Below, in pieces: positions 12,285 through 23,195 of a DNA stretch of 64,000 nucleotides. The stretch lies in assembly GCA_038049695.1 (NCBI GenBank), contig CP142451.1, positions 71,564,001-71,628,000 of the forward strand. Direction: 5' to 3'. This stretch comes from Cinnamomum chago. Taxonomy: Eukaryota > Streptophyta > Magnoliopsida > Laurales > Lauraceae. The translations under genes and the position numbers were made by a program. The number at the start of each line of letters is the position of its first letter. Positions within the stretch are counted from its first letter, which is position 1. The notes beneath the pieces are model-generated. The model searched no databases and was not told where the DNA came from. It worked only from the letters and a program-made list of their open reading frames with translations.

Positions 12285-12715
12285 ATCGACTAAAAGTTGT
12301 CTCCCTGCTGAATGGTCTTACAAGTATCGATGGAATGTCGCCTCCTTGCTCATTCAGTTGCGAGTATCGATGGAATGTCGTCTCCTCGCGAATTTGGGTG
12401 CAAGTATCGACTAAGCGTCACTTCCTTGCTTTTTTTTTTTCAAAAGATTTTGGTTTTGTGGGTATTGATTGAATGTCGCTTCCCCACAATTTTGAAATTT
12501 TGAGGCCTTTTTTGGACCTCGGTTTTTGTTTGAATTTTGGTTTTCTGGATATCAACTGGAATGTTGCATCTCCACAATTTTTGAAATTTTGCAAGTATCG
12601 ACAAAGTGTTGCTTCCTTGCGATTTTGAAATTTTGGAAGCATCGAATGGAGTTCGCATCCTTCCGAGTTTTGGGTTTTGCGAGTATCGACTAAGCATCGC
12701 TTCCCCGTGGTTTTT
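12285..12715. repeat. Second tandem repeat array (~45-60 bp units)
   Basis: Units built on GAGTATCGA(C/T)(T/G)AA.TGTCGCTTCC, with T-rich linkers, repeat about eight times (for example near 12287, 12322, 12364, 12404, 12458, 12594 and 12671). They directly follow the ~22-bp array and belong to the same post-pol region of the gypsy element. Confidence 0.65.
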
Positions 12716-13074
12716 TTTGAAAAAAAACAATTTTGTTTAAAGATACGAGGGTCGTAAATTTTGGTCCAAAACCATTTTGGTGGTAAAAGACAGGGCGGAT
12801 TAGGGTGGAAATCCCTAAATCCTGATTTTGTTTCAAACCATGAATTTTGGGTTCAAGGATCGAAAATCTGGTTAAGTCCGGGAAGAGACTCCTAAACTTG
12901 GATTTTTGGAAAAAAAAATTTTGAACAATGAAACTATGAAAGTAAGCATTGTTTTGAAATTTTAAAAATCTCAACATAAGGATGAATAATCTAAAAGAGG
13001 CGGGTTTGACGAGCAAGTTCCTGAGAATAGGCTTTGGTCGTGCAGGCACTACTCTGACCCAATGGCGTAAGTCT

Positions 13075-14540
13075 TCAAGGGTAGTGCCGCTTCAAGAACT
13101 TGTCGTTGATGGGCAGCATACATCTGTCGCCCTCCATGTTTAGAAGTGCGTACGCGCCATTGGAGAAGACTTTGTCAATGATGAAGGGTCCCTCCCATTT
13201 TGGTTCGAGTTTGCCTTTGGATTTGTGGGCAAAAACCATTGGCCTTTTTACTACAAAAACCAAGTCACCCTTTTTATAGGTGCATTGCCTGACCTTTTTG
13301 TCGAAAGATCCTGCCATGCGTTTTTGGTACAGCTCAATGCTTTGTAAGGCTTTGAGCCGTCTTTCATCGAGATTGTCCAGTTCTTGGAGTCTCAGTTTGA
13401 CACTGCTTTCTTGCGTCATGTCATTTTGTAAAGATACCCTTAAGGAAGGAATTTGTACTTCCAAAGGGACAACAGCTTCGCATCCATAGACCAAAGAGAA
13501 TGGTGTGCTATGGGTTGGCCCTCGACCGGTGGTTCGATAAGCCCACAAAGCTTCAGGTTGTTTGTCTCCCCAATCTCTTTTGTGACTAGAGACCATTTTC
13601 TTGAGGATTTTACAGAGTGTCTTGTTAAAGGTTTCCGCTAGTCCGTTTGTTGCCGGATTGTATGGAGTCAAAGGACAACTCTGGATTTTGTATTTGTCAC
13701 AAAACCTGTAGAATCGGTAGTCCCGGAATTGTGGTCCGTTATCATGAACGAATCTTTTAGGTATACCGAAGCGACAAATAATGTTGGTGCGCAAGAATTG
13801 AAAGACTGATGAAGTCTTCATTTCACTTAGCGCAAACGCTTTTGACCACTTGGAGAAATAATCCGTAGCGGCGAAGATGATGCGATGACCTTTGCTTGAC
13901 GAGGGAGAGATAGGACCTATGATGTCCATACCTCAAGCTTCGAACGACCATGAGATTGTTGTGGGGTGTAGCCATTCTGGAGGCGTATGAACATAGTCTC
14001 CATGAACTTGGCATTAGCAGCAGCGTTTAGCAAATTGCATGGCGTCAGCTACCATGGTAGGCCAATAATATCCCAACATTTTTATCTGATCGTAGAGCTT
14101 GGGACCAGCCTGATGAGCTCCACAAAGACCAGCATGAACTTCTTTGAGCGTTTCCTCGGCCTTTTGTTGCGACAAGCAGTGCAGAAGTACTCCGTCGAAG
14201 GATTTTCTATAAAGCATTTTTTAAGGTATATCCAAATGAAAGTTTGGGGCTCGTCTTTGATTACTTACCCGTTCTTTTGGATCTTCAGGGAGGATTCCGA
14301 ACATGGTGTAATCAATGAACGGATCTCTCCAGTCGCCGATCGGAGGTTTGAGGATAGAGATCCGACTTCCGGCCAATTGGTGGCATTCAACAACTGCTTT
14401 GTGTGTGTTAAGAGGAGGGAGGATCCTTCTTTGACACACTGTGATTTGTATGTTTTCGCCTTCCTGGATCGCCATGGATGCGCAAGTCCGGCTAGGGCAT
14501 CTGTACGGATGTTCTCACCTCTGAGGATGTGGGTGATGTG
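13075..14540 (-). mobile_element. Gypsy RNase H C-terminus and integrase, fossil
   Basis: Part of the gypsy element. The integrase frame at 13075-13929 starts near MDIIGPI. It shows the D..D..E-type core (ATDYFSKW, HDNGPQF, NGLAETFNKTL) and the C-terminal GDLVFVVKRP and LEPKWEGPF motifs. The zinc-binding HHCC stretch is recognisable at 14014-14217 (HAGLCGAH...CC). RNase H remains with an HILRGEN.RTDALA motif lie at about 14475-14540, beside the LTR. The integrase frame itself is long and open, but the element as a whole is broken. Confidence 0.88.
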
Positions 14541-14542
14541 AC

Positions 14543-15968
14543 AGATCGGTCGGACATAAAGTGTACTTTCTTGGTCGGCCGGTTGGCGATCTCGGAGCGA
14601 TCAATATGTGATTCCATGTTTTTAACGGTGGATCCGTGATGTTGACGAAGATCAGTCGTTTTCGAGCATCAAAAATCAGATTTTCAGGAAATCACAGGTG
14701 CTGGAACTCCCAAAACGCGAGAAGGATCGAAAAACGAGCCTTCTGATGGAAATTCGGCAACCCGGAGTGACCATGGGGCAAGGTCGCCGACGACCGTAGG
14801 GGAATTTTTTTTCCCTTTGGTCGCTGTTTCGTCAGCCGTTTTTCGAGCTTTCTGTTTCTTTTTTTCTCCTGTATTTTTCTTGGTATTTTTCCCCATTTTT
14901 TAGCTTGATTATCCTCAAGAAAACCCGACGAGAAGTCGTGCAAAACCGGGGCACAAAGTTTCCTATTTTTGGAAAAGCAAAAGATCTTGCTACGCATAAT
15001 TGTTGATTTTTTTATCAAGAGCCTAAATTAGGTCAAACGATGTCGGAATGACCTGAAATTTGAGATAAAACCTCCTGAGCAATAGATAGGACCAGCCATG
15101 GGCTTTTGTTTGAGTTTTGAAGCCGTTTGGGGTCCCGTCGCTGCTAGGCTTGATTTTGCCGCGAGGAAGATGTCGCACTTTGATGTGCGGTCAACTGATG
15201 TCCGATTGACTTGAAATTTGACAAGGAGCCTATTGGAGTCATTTTGAGATGATCCATTAGCTCCGATTTGGATGTCATGGTGCTGGGGTGTTCCGCCGCC
15301 GGTAGCCTTGATTTTCTTTCAGAGCATCAAAGTCGGGTCAAACGTTGTCGGAATGACCTGAAATCTGACGTGCAGCCCTTTTGAAGCATGTTAAAGCCGC
15401 CATGTGCTCTGTTTGATGAGTAATGGTCCCGGTGGTTCTCGTCCCGAGGGGCTTGATTTTCTTTCGGAGTGTCAAAGTCGGGTCAAAAGTTGCCGAAATG
15501 ACCTGAAATTTGACGTGGAGCATTTTAGAGGTATTTTGAGACCATCCGTAGGCCCTGATCGAAGTTTTAATGTCTTCGACGCCGCCGCCGCCATGAGCGC
15601 CTGTTTGGCTGTAAGAGGAGTGAAGTTAGGCCAAATGATGTCAAAATAGCCTGAAACTTGATGTAAAGCCTCCTGGTGGCATCTTGGGGCCAACTGTGTA
15701 CTTTGTTTTGTGTGTCAGGGTCTCTGGCTTCACCTCCTCCGGGAGCGCCTGCTCAACTGTTGGAGGAGTGAAGTTGAGTCAAATGACGTCGAAATGGCCC
15801 AAAAACTTCATATGAACTCCTCTTTTGGCTGTCATGAAGGATCTTGCAGTTTTTGTTTGATTCTGACAAGATCTTATGCTTGAAGTAGCATTGCCCGTTT
15901 GTAGTAGGATGCGGCTTCATGCGGCTTCTTGATGTTGAAGAGGCAAAGTGACATTTTTGGTGTCAACA
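14543..15968 (-). repeat. 5' LTR copy of the gypsy element
   Basis: Direct repeat of 4390-5785 with the same ATCGGTCGGA and GGTGTCAACA edges and the same internal ~147-bp tandem units. The two copies differ at scattered sites and by small indels, so the insertion is not very recent. The sequence just after 15968 reads AAAAG; no matching duplication was found on the left. Confidence 0.85.
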
Positions 15969-16521
15969 AAAAGTCTCGCCAGAAGTGTCGAACCAAAGTG
16001 GAAGAAAAATAATAATAAACAAAAGGATGTAGTAATCTGATTGTATCATCTTGTTGTCAGAAGAAGAGGCAGCCTTTTGGTTTTCTTTTTGTTGTACGAA
16101 CACCAAGATGCACTGGATGGAAACAAATTAAAAAAACAAAAAATATGGTTGGCTCTTGGTTTCCTTCTCAACGTGGAAAGTGATTTGTTGCACCTAGGTC
16201 GAGGCAAGGTGATGCAGTTGCAGCGAAGGCGATGTAGCGGATCGATTTTCTTTTCTTTTCTTCTGTTCAAAATGCACGCAAGTCAAGGAAGGCTTTGCTT
16301 GATTTTTTTTCTTGTGCTGATAACGTATTGTAATAAGGAAAGAGACTGAGAGAAAAAAGATTATAAGAAGAAGGAAGAGTTTTCTATTATTTCAATTTAT
16401 GTGTTACAAATACAAAGGTAGAGATGCCTATTTATAGGCAAAGTAACCCCACAAAAAAGGAAATCTAAATGTAAACCTAATTCATTTCAAGTGAACATCC
16501 ACCCAAGATACATATCTTATA
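15969..16521 (-). mobile_element. Copia LTR/leader segment with promoter
   Basis: On the minus strand this holds a TATA box, CCTATAAATAGG (16427-16438). Then come an AT-rich leader with GTAACACATAAATTG and, near 16325, AATACGTTATCAGCAC, which is typical of plant copia LTR-leader borders. It is the upstream end of the copia element whose pol lies at 1-2235, separated from it by the gypsy insertion. The Mutator-like element interrupts it at 16522. Fossil. Confidence 0.6.
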
Positions 16522-17390
16522 GAGGATTTAACCATAAAAATCTCCTAAGACTTGTCAAGGGCCAAAAACACCATCAATGTGTTATATAGACCATAGTCGT
16601 CCCAAAGGCCCCGTTTAGTCTTTTTTTATTTTTTCTCTGAGCAGGGATATCCCTGCTCTTTTTGCCTTAAATGGTCCCAAACCCAAAACCCTTTTCCCTA
16701 TTTTCTTTCTTTTGCCCATTTTATCTGAGCAGAGACCATCTTCTCTAACCAAGGATTCATTGAAGAAGAAAGAAAGCAGCAGGACTTTGGAGTCTCTTGA
16801 ATGAAAAGGGCAAACCGATGAGAAGAAAAGTGCTTCACCGACGCTTGTATTAGAGAGATGGTGATTATATTATAGAGAGAGAAGTGGATAATGGAAGGGA
16901 GAAGGAATAAGTTGTAACTGTGACGATCGCATTCTCATTTTGATCTGATCTTTTGCTGTTCTTTTTCTTTGAAGGAACCCAGCTTCAATGTAGTGGAAGG
17001 GAGAAGAACGAAAAGGGGAAAAAGGGTTTTGCGACCCCGATCTTTGTGTAACCCCGCCTCCCTGAGTGCTGTCTCTCAGAGTGGTATCAGTTGAGCCAAG
17101 GATATCCCCGCCCAAATTAGTGTTATGAACGGGGATATCCCTGCTTGTGCTAGTACTGTGAGCAGGGATATCCCCACCCACTAGAGTATTGTGGGTTGAG
17201 GAATTATGACCAAATGTCCATTCTTTATTGAGCTAATGCCCATGTGTATGTAATTGATATAATCCCAAAGTTATTTTCAAAGTTTAATAATTTCTATGTT
17301 AGTCAATGCCCATGCCCATCCCTATATCCAACCATTTCTATATAAACAAAAGCTTATGCCCAATTCTATCATAATTCCTCAAATGAGAGA

Positions 17391-20300
17391 TGTAAGACCC
17401 CGACCCGAGTGAACTCGATTAGTACTAATTAAGTCGTGTGTTAGTTCTAAGCTTGATTAGTGATTTTTGGCTAAGTTGTGTTTGGAATAGTTTTTGATAT
17501 AGTTTTGGGGAATTTTGATTGCTTTGTGATTAGTGGGGCCATTTGGGGGTTCCTTCTTTATGACCATGCATGCGCTTGAGGATTTATCAGAGATTTTTGC
17601 ATTCATTGTTTTAATCCCATTTTAATTGTATTGTTAATCCCTACAACTTTTAGGTTGATCCTGTGCCCGTTTGAGACTCTGAAACCCGATTTCATAGCCT
17701 TGAGGGCAAAACAGTCATTGTGCACAATATCTGTACCCAAAACTTGATATTCCCGAAACCTGCGAAACATATACTTTTTGGAAACTAGATATTTCGACGA
17801 TCACTTTTCTCTTCTTCGTCGAATTCATTAGAAGCTCTGAAAGCCATGAATTCAGCCCAATTAGATTGCTAGTGGTGGAGCCCACTCCCCACTTGCTTTA
17901 TAAGGAAACCATCTTCCTCATTTCCCTTTTTAGCAAACTCCAATCCTAAGCTAGGGTTCTTCCCTTTCTTCTTCTTCTTATTGCTCTTCCATCCTCAATC
18001 CACTCCCAAACTTGCACCAATAGGAGAATTGAGGCCATCATCTTCTTCATCTCCTTGAGAGTTTTCTCTTGATAGCTTTTATGGAGAAAACCTCTCATTC
18101 CAAGATCTTCATTGAGCTACTCTTGCCATTAGAGGACCTTACAAGTAAGTAATCCTTCCCTTCTTCTAGATTTGTATTCTCCAAGCCTAAAGGAATCTCC
18201 ATCCCTATTATTGAAGCTTCTTTCTCCCCATGCTATGTTTTGACTCTTTTAGGGTTTTATTTTGGGTTTTTCCTTGTAGCTTGGACCTTTGACTTGGAGG
18301 ACTTGTTAGAGCTTGATTTTCTCATTAGAGACCAAGGCAAGTGGATGATTTGATTTTTATAAGCTTTCAATGATGTTGGTATTTTCCACTCATGCCTATT
18401 TGTTGCTTTGTTTTGAAATAAATGTTCATGATAGAGTATTAATGGTGCATTTATATCATAGAAGTGTATTGGTGAATGGCATTTAATCTCCTCTTGTTTT
18501 TGTCTCAAATGCACTCTTATGCGAAATGGATTCCTTCTTTCTTTCCTTGTATTGAATGTGATGTTGATGGAGGAGAATGGGATGGATGTTGTGAGAGATT
18601 TGATGTTGTTTGAATAAAGTTTTAGACTCCTTAATGGATGTATAAAAGTGGCTAGAAAGAGGTTGTAGAAGGAAGAGATAGAGAGGAGTTGAACTACCCC
18701 AGAATCAGTTTCTGGACAGTTCGCTCGAGCAAACATGACACTTCGCTCGAGCAAACATGACACTTCGCTCGAGCGAAGTGTCCAGAAAAGGGTTCGGAGC
18801 ATTCTAGTAGGTTGGTCGCTCGAGTGGACCCTTGGTCGCTCGAGCGGACATCCCAGAACTCGTTCCAGAGAGTCGTTAGTTCGAGCGCACAAAAACTTCG
18901 CTCGAGCCAATGAGTTCGCTCGAGTGACCTCAACTGCGCTCGAGCGAACCCACCCAGACAACCATTCCGGTTCGCTTGAGCGATGAGCTTTGTCGGTCAA
19001 AGGCTATGTTTGGGACAATGATGAACTATTTAAACGTTTTGGGACTATTCATTGAGAACCCCTCTATGTCAGGGAGATTTACTAAGCAATGTATGAGGCC
19101 ATTTGAGAAAGAAACCATATCACGAAGATGTCATTCAAAGTTTTTGAAAATTCAAAGTGTATAAGAAGCCAGGAATGTCCCCAAACTCAAAGAGTACCAA
19201 ATTGTTATTAGATCGACATACGGGATCCCTATTCACTTCAAATAAATCTTGAACCCTATACTTTACCTGAAATTCTAATTGTTTATTGTACTTTATCGAT
19301 CCTGAGATTTATACCACGTGCTTTGTTTTCCCGAAAGTATTGAATTACACTTGAAATAGTTACTTGTCTTGAAGTGCATTGCACCACATGAAACGACAAT
19401 GTGCCCTTGAGCACCCCCGTCCTGCCCGTTTGTTTATTCGTACTTGATTTACTTACACATGTCTCAATTTGTTATTTGACCTATTAGTCGGCACCACTAA
19501 ACTTGGATAACCATGTTGGTCTGATCCACCGACTTGGAGATCCCCCTCTTGTCCCGCCAGCTGCAGTTTGGATCCCGCTACCCGGTTATTACCGTGGTCT
19601 TGTCCTGATGCCGCAGATTGCTACTGTGGTTCCCGATGCCCGGCTCGCTACCATGGTCAGGTATAGTATATGTATATGTATTTATAAGATCCACTATTTC
19701 TCCTCACCTCGAGTGACTGAGATCAGTGCCTAGTTATTGCTCTGTCACTTTAGTGATAAAGGACTTAACTTCGTCTAGTTGCCATCTTGCTTATTTCCCG
19801 TTTCCTTGGTTACCCTACATGTTTTACAATGTCTACTTGCATTTGAATAAATGTTTTCATCTCGTCTATAGAAATTGTTATTTAAACAGGTTTACATGAT
19901 TTTGAAGGTAAATTCATTTATTATCATATTGTCATCGTATTTTACCCATTTGTCAAACCGTCGTGTTTGATCCACTCTTTGGTACTCAGGTTCCGTTGTT
20001 GGTTATCCCGAGGAGGAGCACGGGGAGGCGGTCAGAGAACCGCAGCAGTTAGTTGAGTGGCGTGCTGATGACGTCATTTAGGTATTTTGTTATATTGGCC
20101 TTGCTGGCCTTTATTTTTAGGAAATGTAATTAAATGATCTTTGTATAAACTTTAACTTACTTTTGGGTAACATGCTTATGATCATTACTCATTCTGATAC
20201 AGTACTATACTTGTGTTATCATCTTTGTAATTAGAGATGGATTGAATATTTGATTTGCTACACGCTTCCGCACTTAATAGAAATGTTTATATATGGTTGT

Positions 20301-20454
20301 GATAATCCTCACCGCGGACACCTGTGGGAAATTAAATAAGTGTATGCACCTTGTTGACACACTCTACATATTAACCATTCACTCACCACACTATTATCAT
20401 TTTTAGTGTCCCGATCCCGGATTAGTCCCGCGAGCCCGGTCTGGGGTCGCGACA
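17391..20454 (+). mobile_element. Solo LTR A1 (gypsy, chromovirus-like), 3.06 kb
   Basis: Begins TGTAAGACCCCGACCC and ends GGGGTCGCGACA, with a 5-bp duplication AGAGA on both sides (17386-17390 and 20455-20459). No internal domain lies between its ends, so it is a solo LTR left by recombination. The ~3-kb length and the GACCCCG-type ends fit the long LTRs of Tekay/Del-type gypsy elements (family inference). A TATAAGG motif lies near 17900. Palindromic TTCGCTCGAGCGAA iterons fill 18714-18985. Roughly 93-95 percent similar by eye to A2 (44429-55675) over a 200-bp test stretch. Confidence 0.88.
18714..18985. repeat. CTCGAG palindromic iteron patch in solo LTR A1
   Basis: About a dozen copies of a GTTCGCTCGAGCGAA-type motif, many of them full palindromes centred on CTCGAG, separated by short spacers such as 'gtgtccagaa'. 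A related patch lies at 45915-46200 in A2, and a weaker one in B around 44360-44428 and 55676-55770. Confidence 0.8.
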
Positions 20455-20539
20455 AGAGATACAATTCTGAGAGACACCCACAATTTTTCTGGCATTGTGG
20501 GTGTCTCTCAGAATTGTATCTCTCATTTGAGAAATTATG
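20455..20539. repeat. Hairpin in the MULE, split by solo LTR A1
   Basis: TACAATTCTGAGAGACACCC is followed 10-20 bp later by its exact reverse complement. The left arm's outer part (..CTCAAATGAGAGA) lies at 17369-17390, on the other side of the solo LTR. Before the insertion this was a hairpin with arms of about 38-46 bp and a short loop. Confidence 0.85.
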
Positions 20540-21824
20540 ACCAAATATCCATTCCTTATTGAGCTAATGCCCATGTGTATGTAACTGATAGAATTTCAAA
20601 ACTATTTTCAAAATTTAACCATTTCTAAGTTAGTCAATGCCTATGCCCATCCCAATATCCAACCATTTCTACGTAAACAAAAGATGATGCTCAATTCTAT
20701 CATCTTCTATTACAGCCAAAGCCAATGCTCATTTGTATTACTGAAATAAGGTTTTTTTTATCATAAGAAAGTTAATGTGGACTACCTACTTCTTTAATAA
20801 ACACATGTGGAGATTATGTTTGTAGGTTTAATCAAATGTAAAAATAGTAAATCTAGACTACCAACCTCTTTAATGGAGTTCAAACCTTCATACTTAAAAG
20901 AGTAATACAAATAGGCATTGACTTTGGCTGTAATAGAAGATGATAGAATTGGGCATTAGCTTTTGTTTATATAGAAATGGTTGGATATGGGGATGGGCAT
21001 GGGCATTGACTAACATAGAAATGATTAAACTTTGAAAATAGCATTGAGATTCTATCAGTTACATACACATGAGCATTATCGCAATAAAGAATGGACATTT
21101 GGTCATAATTCATCAACCCACAATACTCTAGTGGGCGGAGATATCCCCGCTCATAGTACTAACACAAGCAGGGATATCCCCGTTCATAACACTCATTTGG
21201 GCGGGGATATCCCCGGCTCAACTGATACCACTCTGAGAGACAACACTCAGGGAGGCGGGGATACATGAAGCTCGGGGTCGCAAAACTCTTTTTCCCCTTT
21301 TCGTTCTTCTCCCATCTTCTTCTCCCTTCCACTACATTGAAGTTGAGATCCTTCAAAGAAAAAGAACACCAAAAGATCAGATCAAAATGAGAATGCGACC
21401 GTCGCAGTTACAACTTATTCCTTCTCCCTTCCATTATCCACTTCTCTCTCTCTCTCTCTCTAATATAATCACCATCTCTCTAATACAAGCGTTGGTGAAG
21501 TACTTTTCTTCTCATCGGTTTGCCATTTTCAATCAGGGGACTCCAAAGTCCTGCTGCTTTCTTTCTGCTTCAATGAATTCCTGGTCAAAGAAGATGAGTC
21601 TCTGCTCAGATAAAATGGGCAAAAGAACGAAAATGGGGAAAAAAGTTTTGGGTTTGTGACCATTTAAGGCAAAAAGAGCAGAGATATCCCTGCTCAGAGA
21701 AAAAATAAAAATAAAAGACTAAACGGGGCCTTTAGGACTACTATGGTCTATATAACACATTGATGATGTTTTTGGCCTTTGACAAGTCTAAGGGGATTTT
21801 TCTTGTTAAATCCTCTATCTTATA

Positions 21825-22019
21825 ACGCTTGTAATTTTGTTATATAAATATTTTTTCAAGAAAGTCTAATTAAAATCTTTTGACTCCTTGTTTTTGAATA
21901 GTGGAATGGTTTTTGTTTTTATTTAATAGAAAATTTGCTTTGAAAAGTGTCAAAGATCTGTGAAGGCGTACTACTGCACTGAAAGGAAGAGATGATTAGA
22001 ACCATTTAGAAATCTAACC
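21825..22019 (+). promoter_or_regulatory. Candidate core promoter and 5'UTR of the polygalacturonase gene
   Basis: Only about 195 bp separate the MULE's target duplication from the start codon. TATATAAATA at 21841-21850 is a good TATA candidate, with a start site expected some 25-35 bp downstream. If so, the upstream regulatory region is now transposon sequence. Alternatively the motif belongs to copia LTR remains. Confidence 0.45.
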
Positions 22020-23149
22020 ATGCAACATTCCTTTTCTCCTCATCTTGTGCTCCCTTTTTTACTGATTATCATATACTCAAGCCTTGTCAGTGTAATGTCA
22101 TTTCAATCTCTCTTTGAGCTCCCTCAATTTCTTCAGCCCTTTGAGAACTGGGTCAGCTCCAACAAGGTCTCTGTGAATGATTGTGGAGCCAAAGGAGATG
22201 GTGTCACTGACGATACAAAGGTATGTTATAGAGAAAACGGATAGAAGAGATGTTTAGAACCCTGATTTGTTATTGCTAGAGATTCTGAGTGTTTCTCTTT
22301 CTTCCTTTTTGTATTTTTGGCTTAATTGTTGTTTCTCTGATGTCTCTGGAGGAAACCCATTTCGTGGAATTCGATATGGATATGGTAAATGAAGAAAACC
22401 CATGTTATATAATTTGTTTTGGAGGATGAAACCTGGTGCTTTCCATGAAAAGGCTCATGATGTATGTTGTAATCACAATAAATGTACAAGACCCATGTTT
22501 TGGATGAGGCAAAAACACATCTTTAAGTTTAAATTGATTTCTGTAGAAGAATACAGTTCTTGTTTATTGAATTTGATGATGGCATGAGGAAGTCCAATTG
22601 ATTTTAGTGGTTTCATTCCAAGCGCCAGAGAAACTCCCTCACCTATTTCTGGAAATAAACAATATGGAGAAATGCCATGTCTATCTGCAAATTTTCAGTT
22701 TAGATGATGAAGTTTTTGTTTTGATATGCGCCCATCATGTAGGTGGGTTGATAATTTTCTTGAATTAGATGACCCATATTTTCTTTACTTCTGATTTTGG
22801 GCATAAAAGCAAAGATTCTTTTGTGGGTTAAATCTAAAAAGAGTACACCAGTCATATGGCTAGTGGAACATATGCGTATCCATCTGAAGACTAATTTCTC
22901 AATACAATATGGATTTTGGAGACATCTAAATGCATTCTAAATGTAATCCACTCCAACTGAAATTTTAGTGTAGATGTGAATACCTATGTATATAAATCCA
23001 TTTTAGATGAGAAATACTATATCTGCTTTTCGGGGTAGTTGGAAATTTTCCACATCCATGAGTTGGAATTTATTGTAAATAAAGATGAATTTTCGATTTT
23101 TCTGGGGGAAACCTTCCCCTGAATTATGCGGAATGATGAATGTTCTGTT

Positions 23150-23195
<46 letters not shown>

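Larger units (their letters stand above)
4390..15968 (-). mobile_element. Ty3/gypsy (Tat-like) element with antisense passenger gene, fossil
   Basis: Two direct copies of one LTR (about 4390-5785 and 14543-15968) frame RNase H and integrase remains on the minus strand, tandem repeats, and a spliced gene on the plus strand. Reading on the minus strand, the order is LTR, RNase H, integrase, tandem repeats, antisense gene, more repeats, polypurine tract, LTR. A long repeat-bearing region between pol and the 3' LTR, with extra or antisense genes, is known for Tat/Ogre elements. Gag, protease and reverse transcriptase are not seen, so it is broken. The left end may reach to about 3990 and no TSD could be matched. 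It interrupts the older copia element. Confidence 0.8.
16522..21815. mobile_element. Non-autonomous fold-back Mutator-like element (MULE)
   Basis: Ends are inverted (GAGGATTTAAC...GTTAAATCCTC) and flanked by a 9-bp duplication, TATCTTATA (16513-16521 and 21816-21824), the size typical of Mutator-like elements. The terminal inverted repeats are very long: 16522-17372 pairs with about 20940-21815. Each carries four copies of a GGGATATCCC-type palindrome. A ~170-bp unit occurs three times: 17213-17375 and 20526-20705 in plus, 20940-21112 in minus. No transposase frame is present. Without the solo LTR inside (17391-20454) the element is about 2.2 kb. It lies immediately upstream of the polygalacturonase gene. 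Confidence 0.85.

Noticed and set aside
11930-12720. Regular short repeats resembling a CRISPR array
   Set aside because: Units are contiguous and degenerate with no unique spacers, in a plant retrotransposon. They are tandem repeats.
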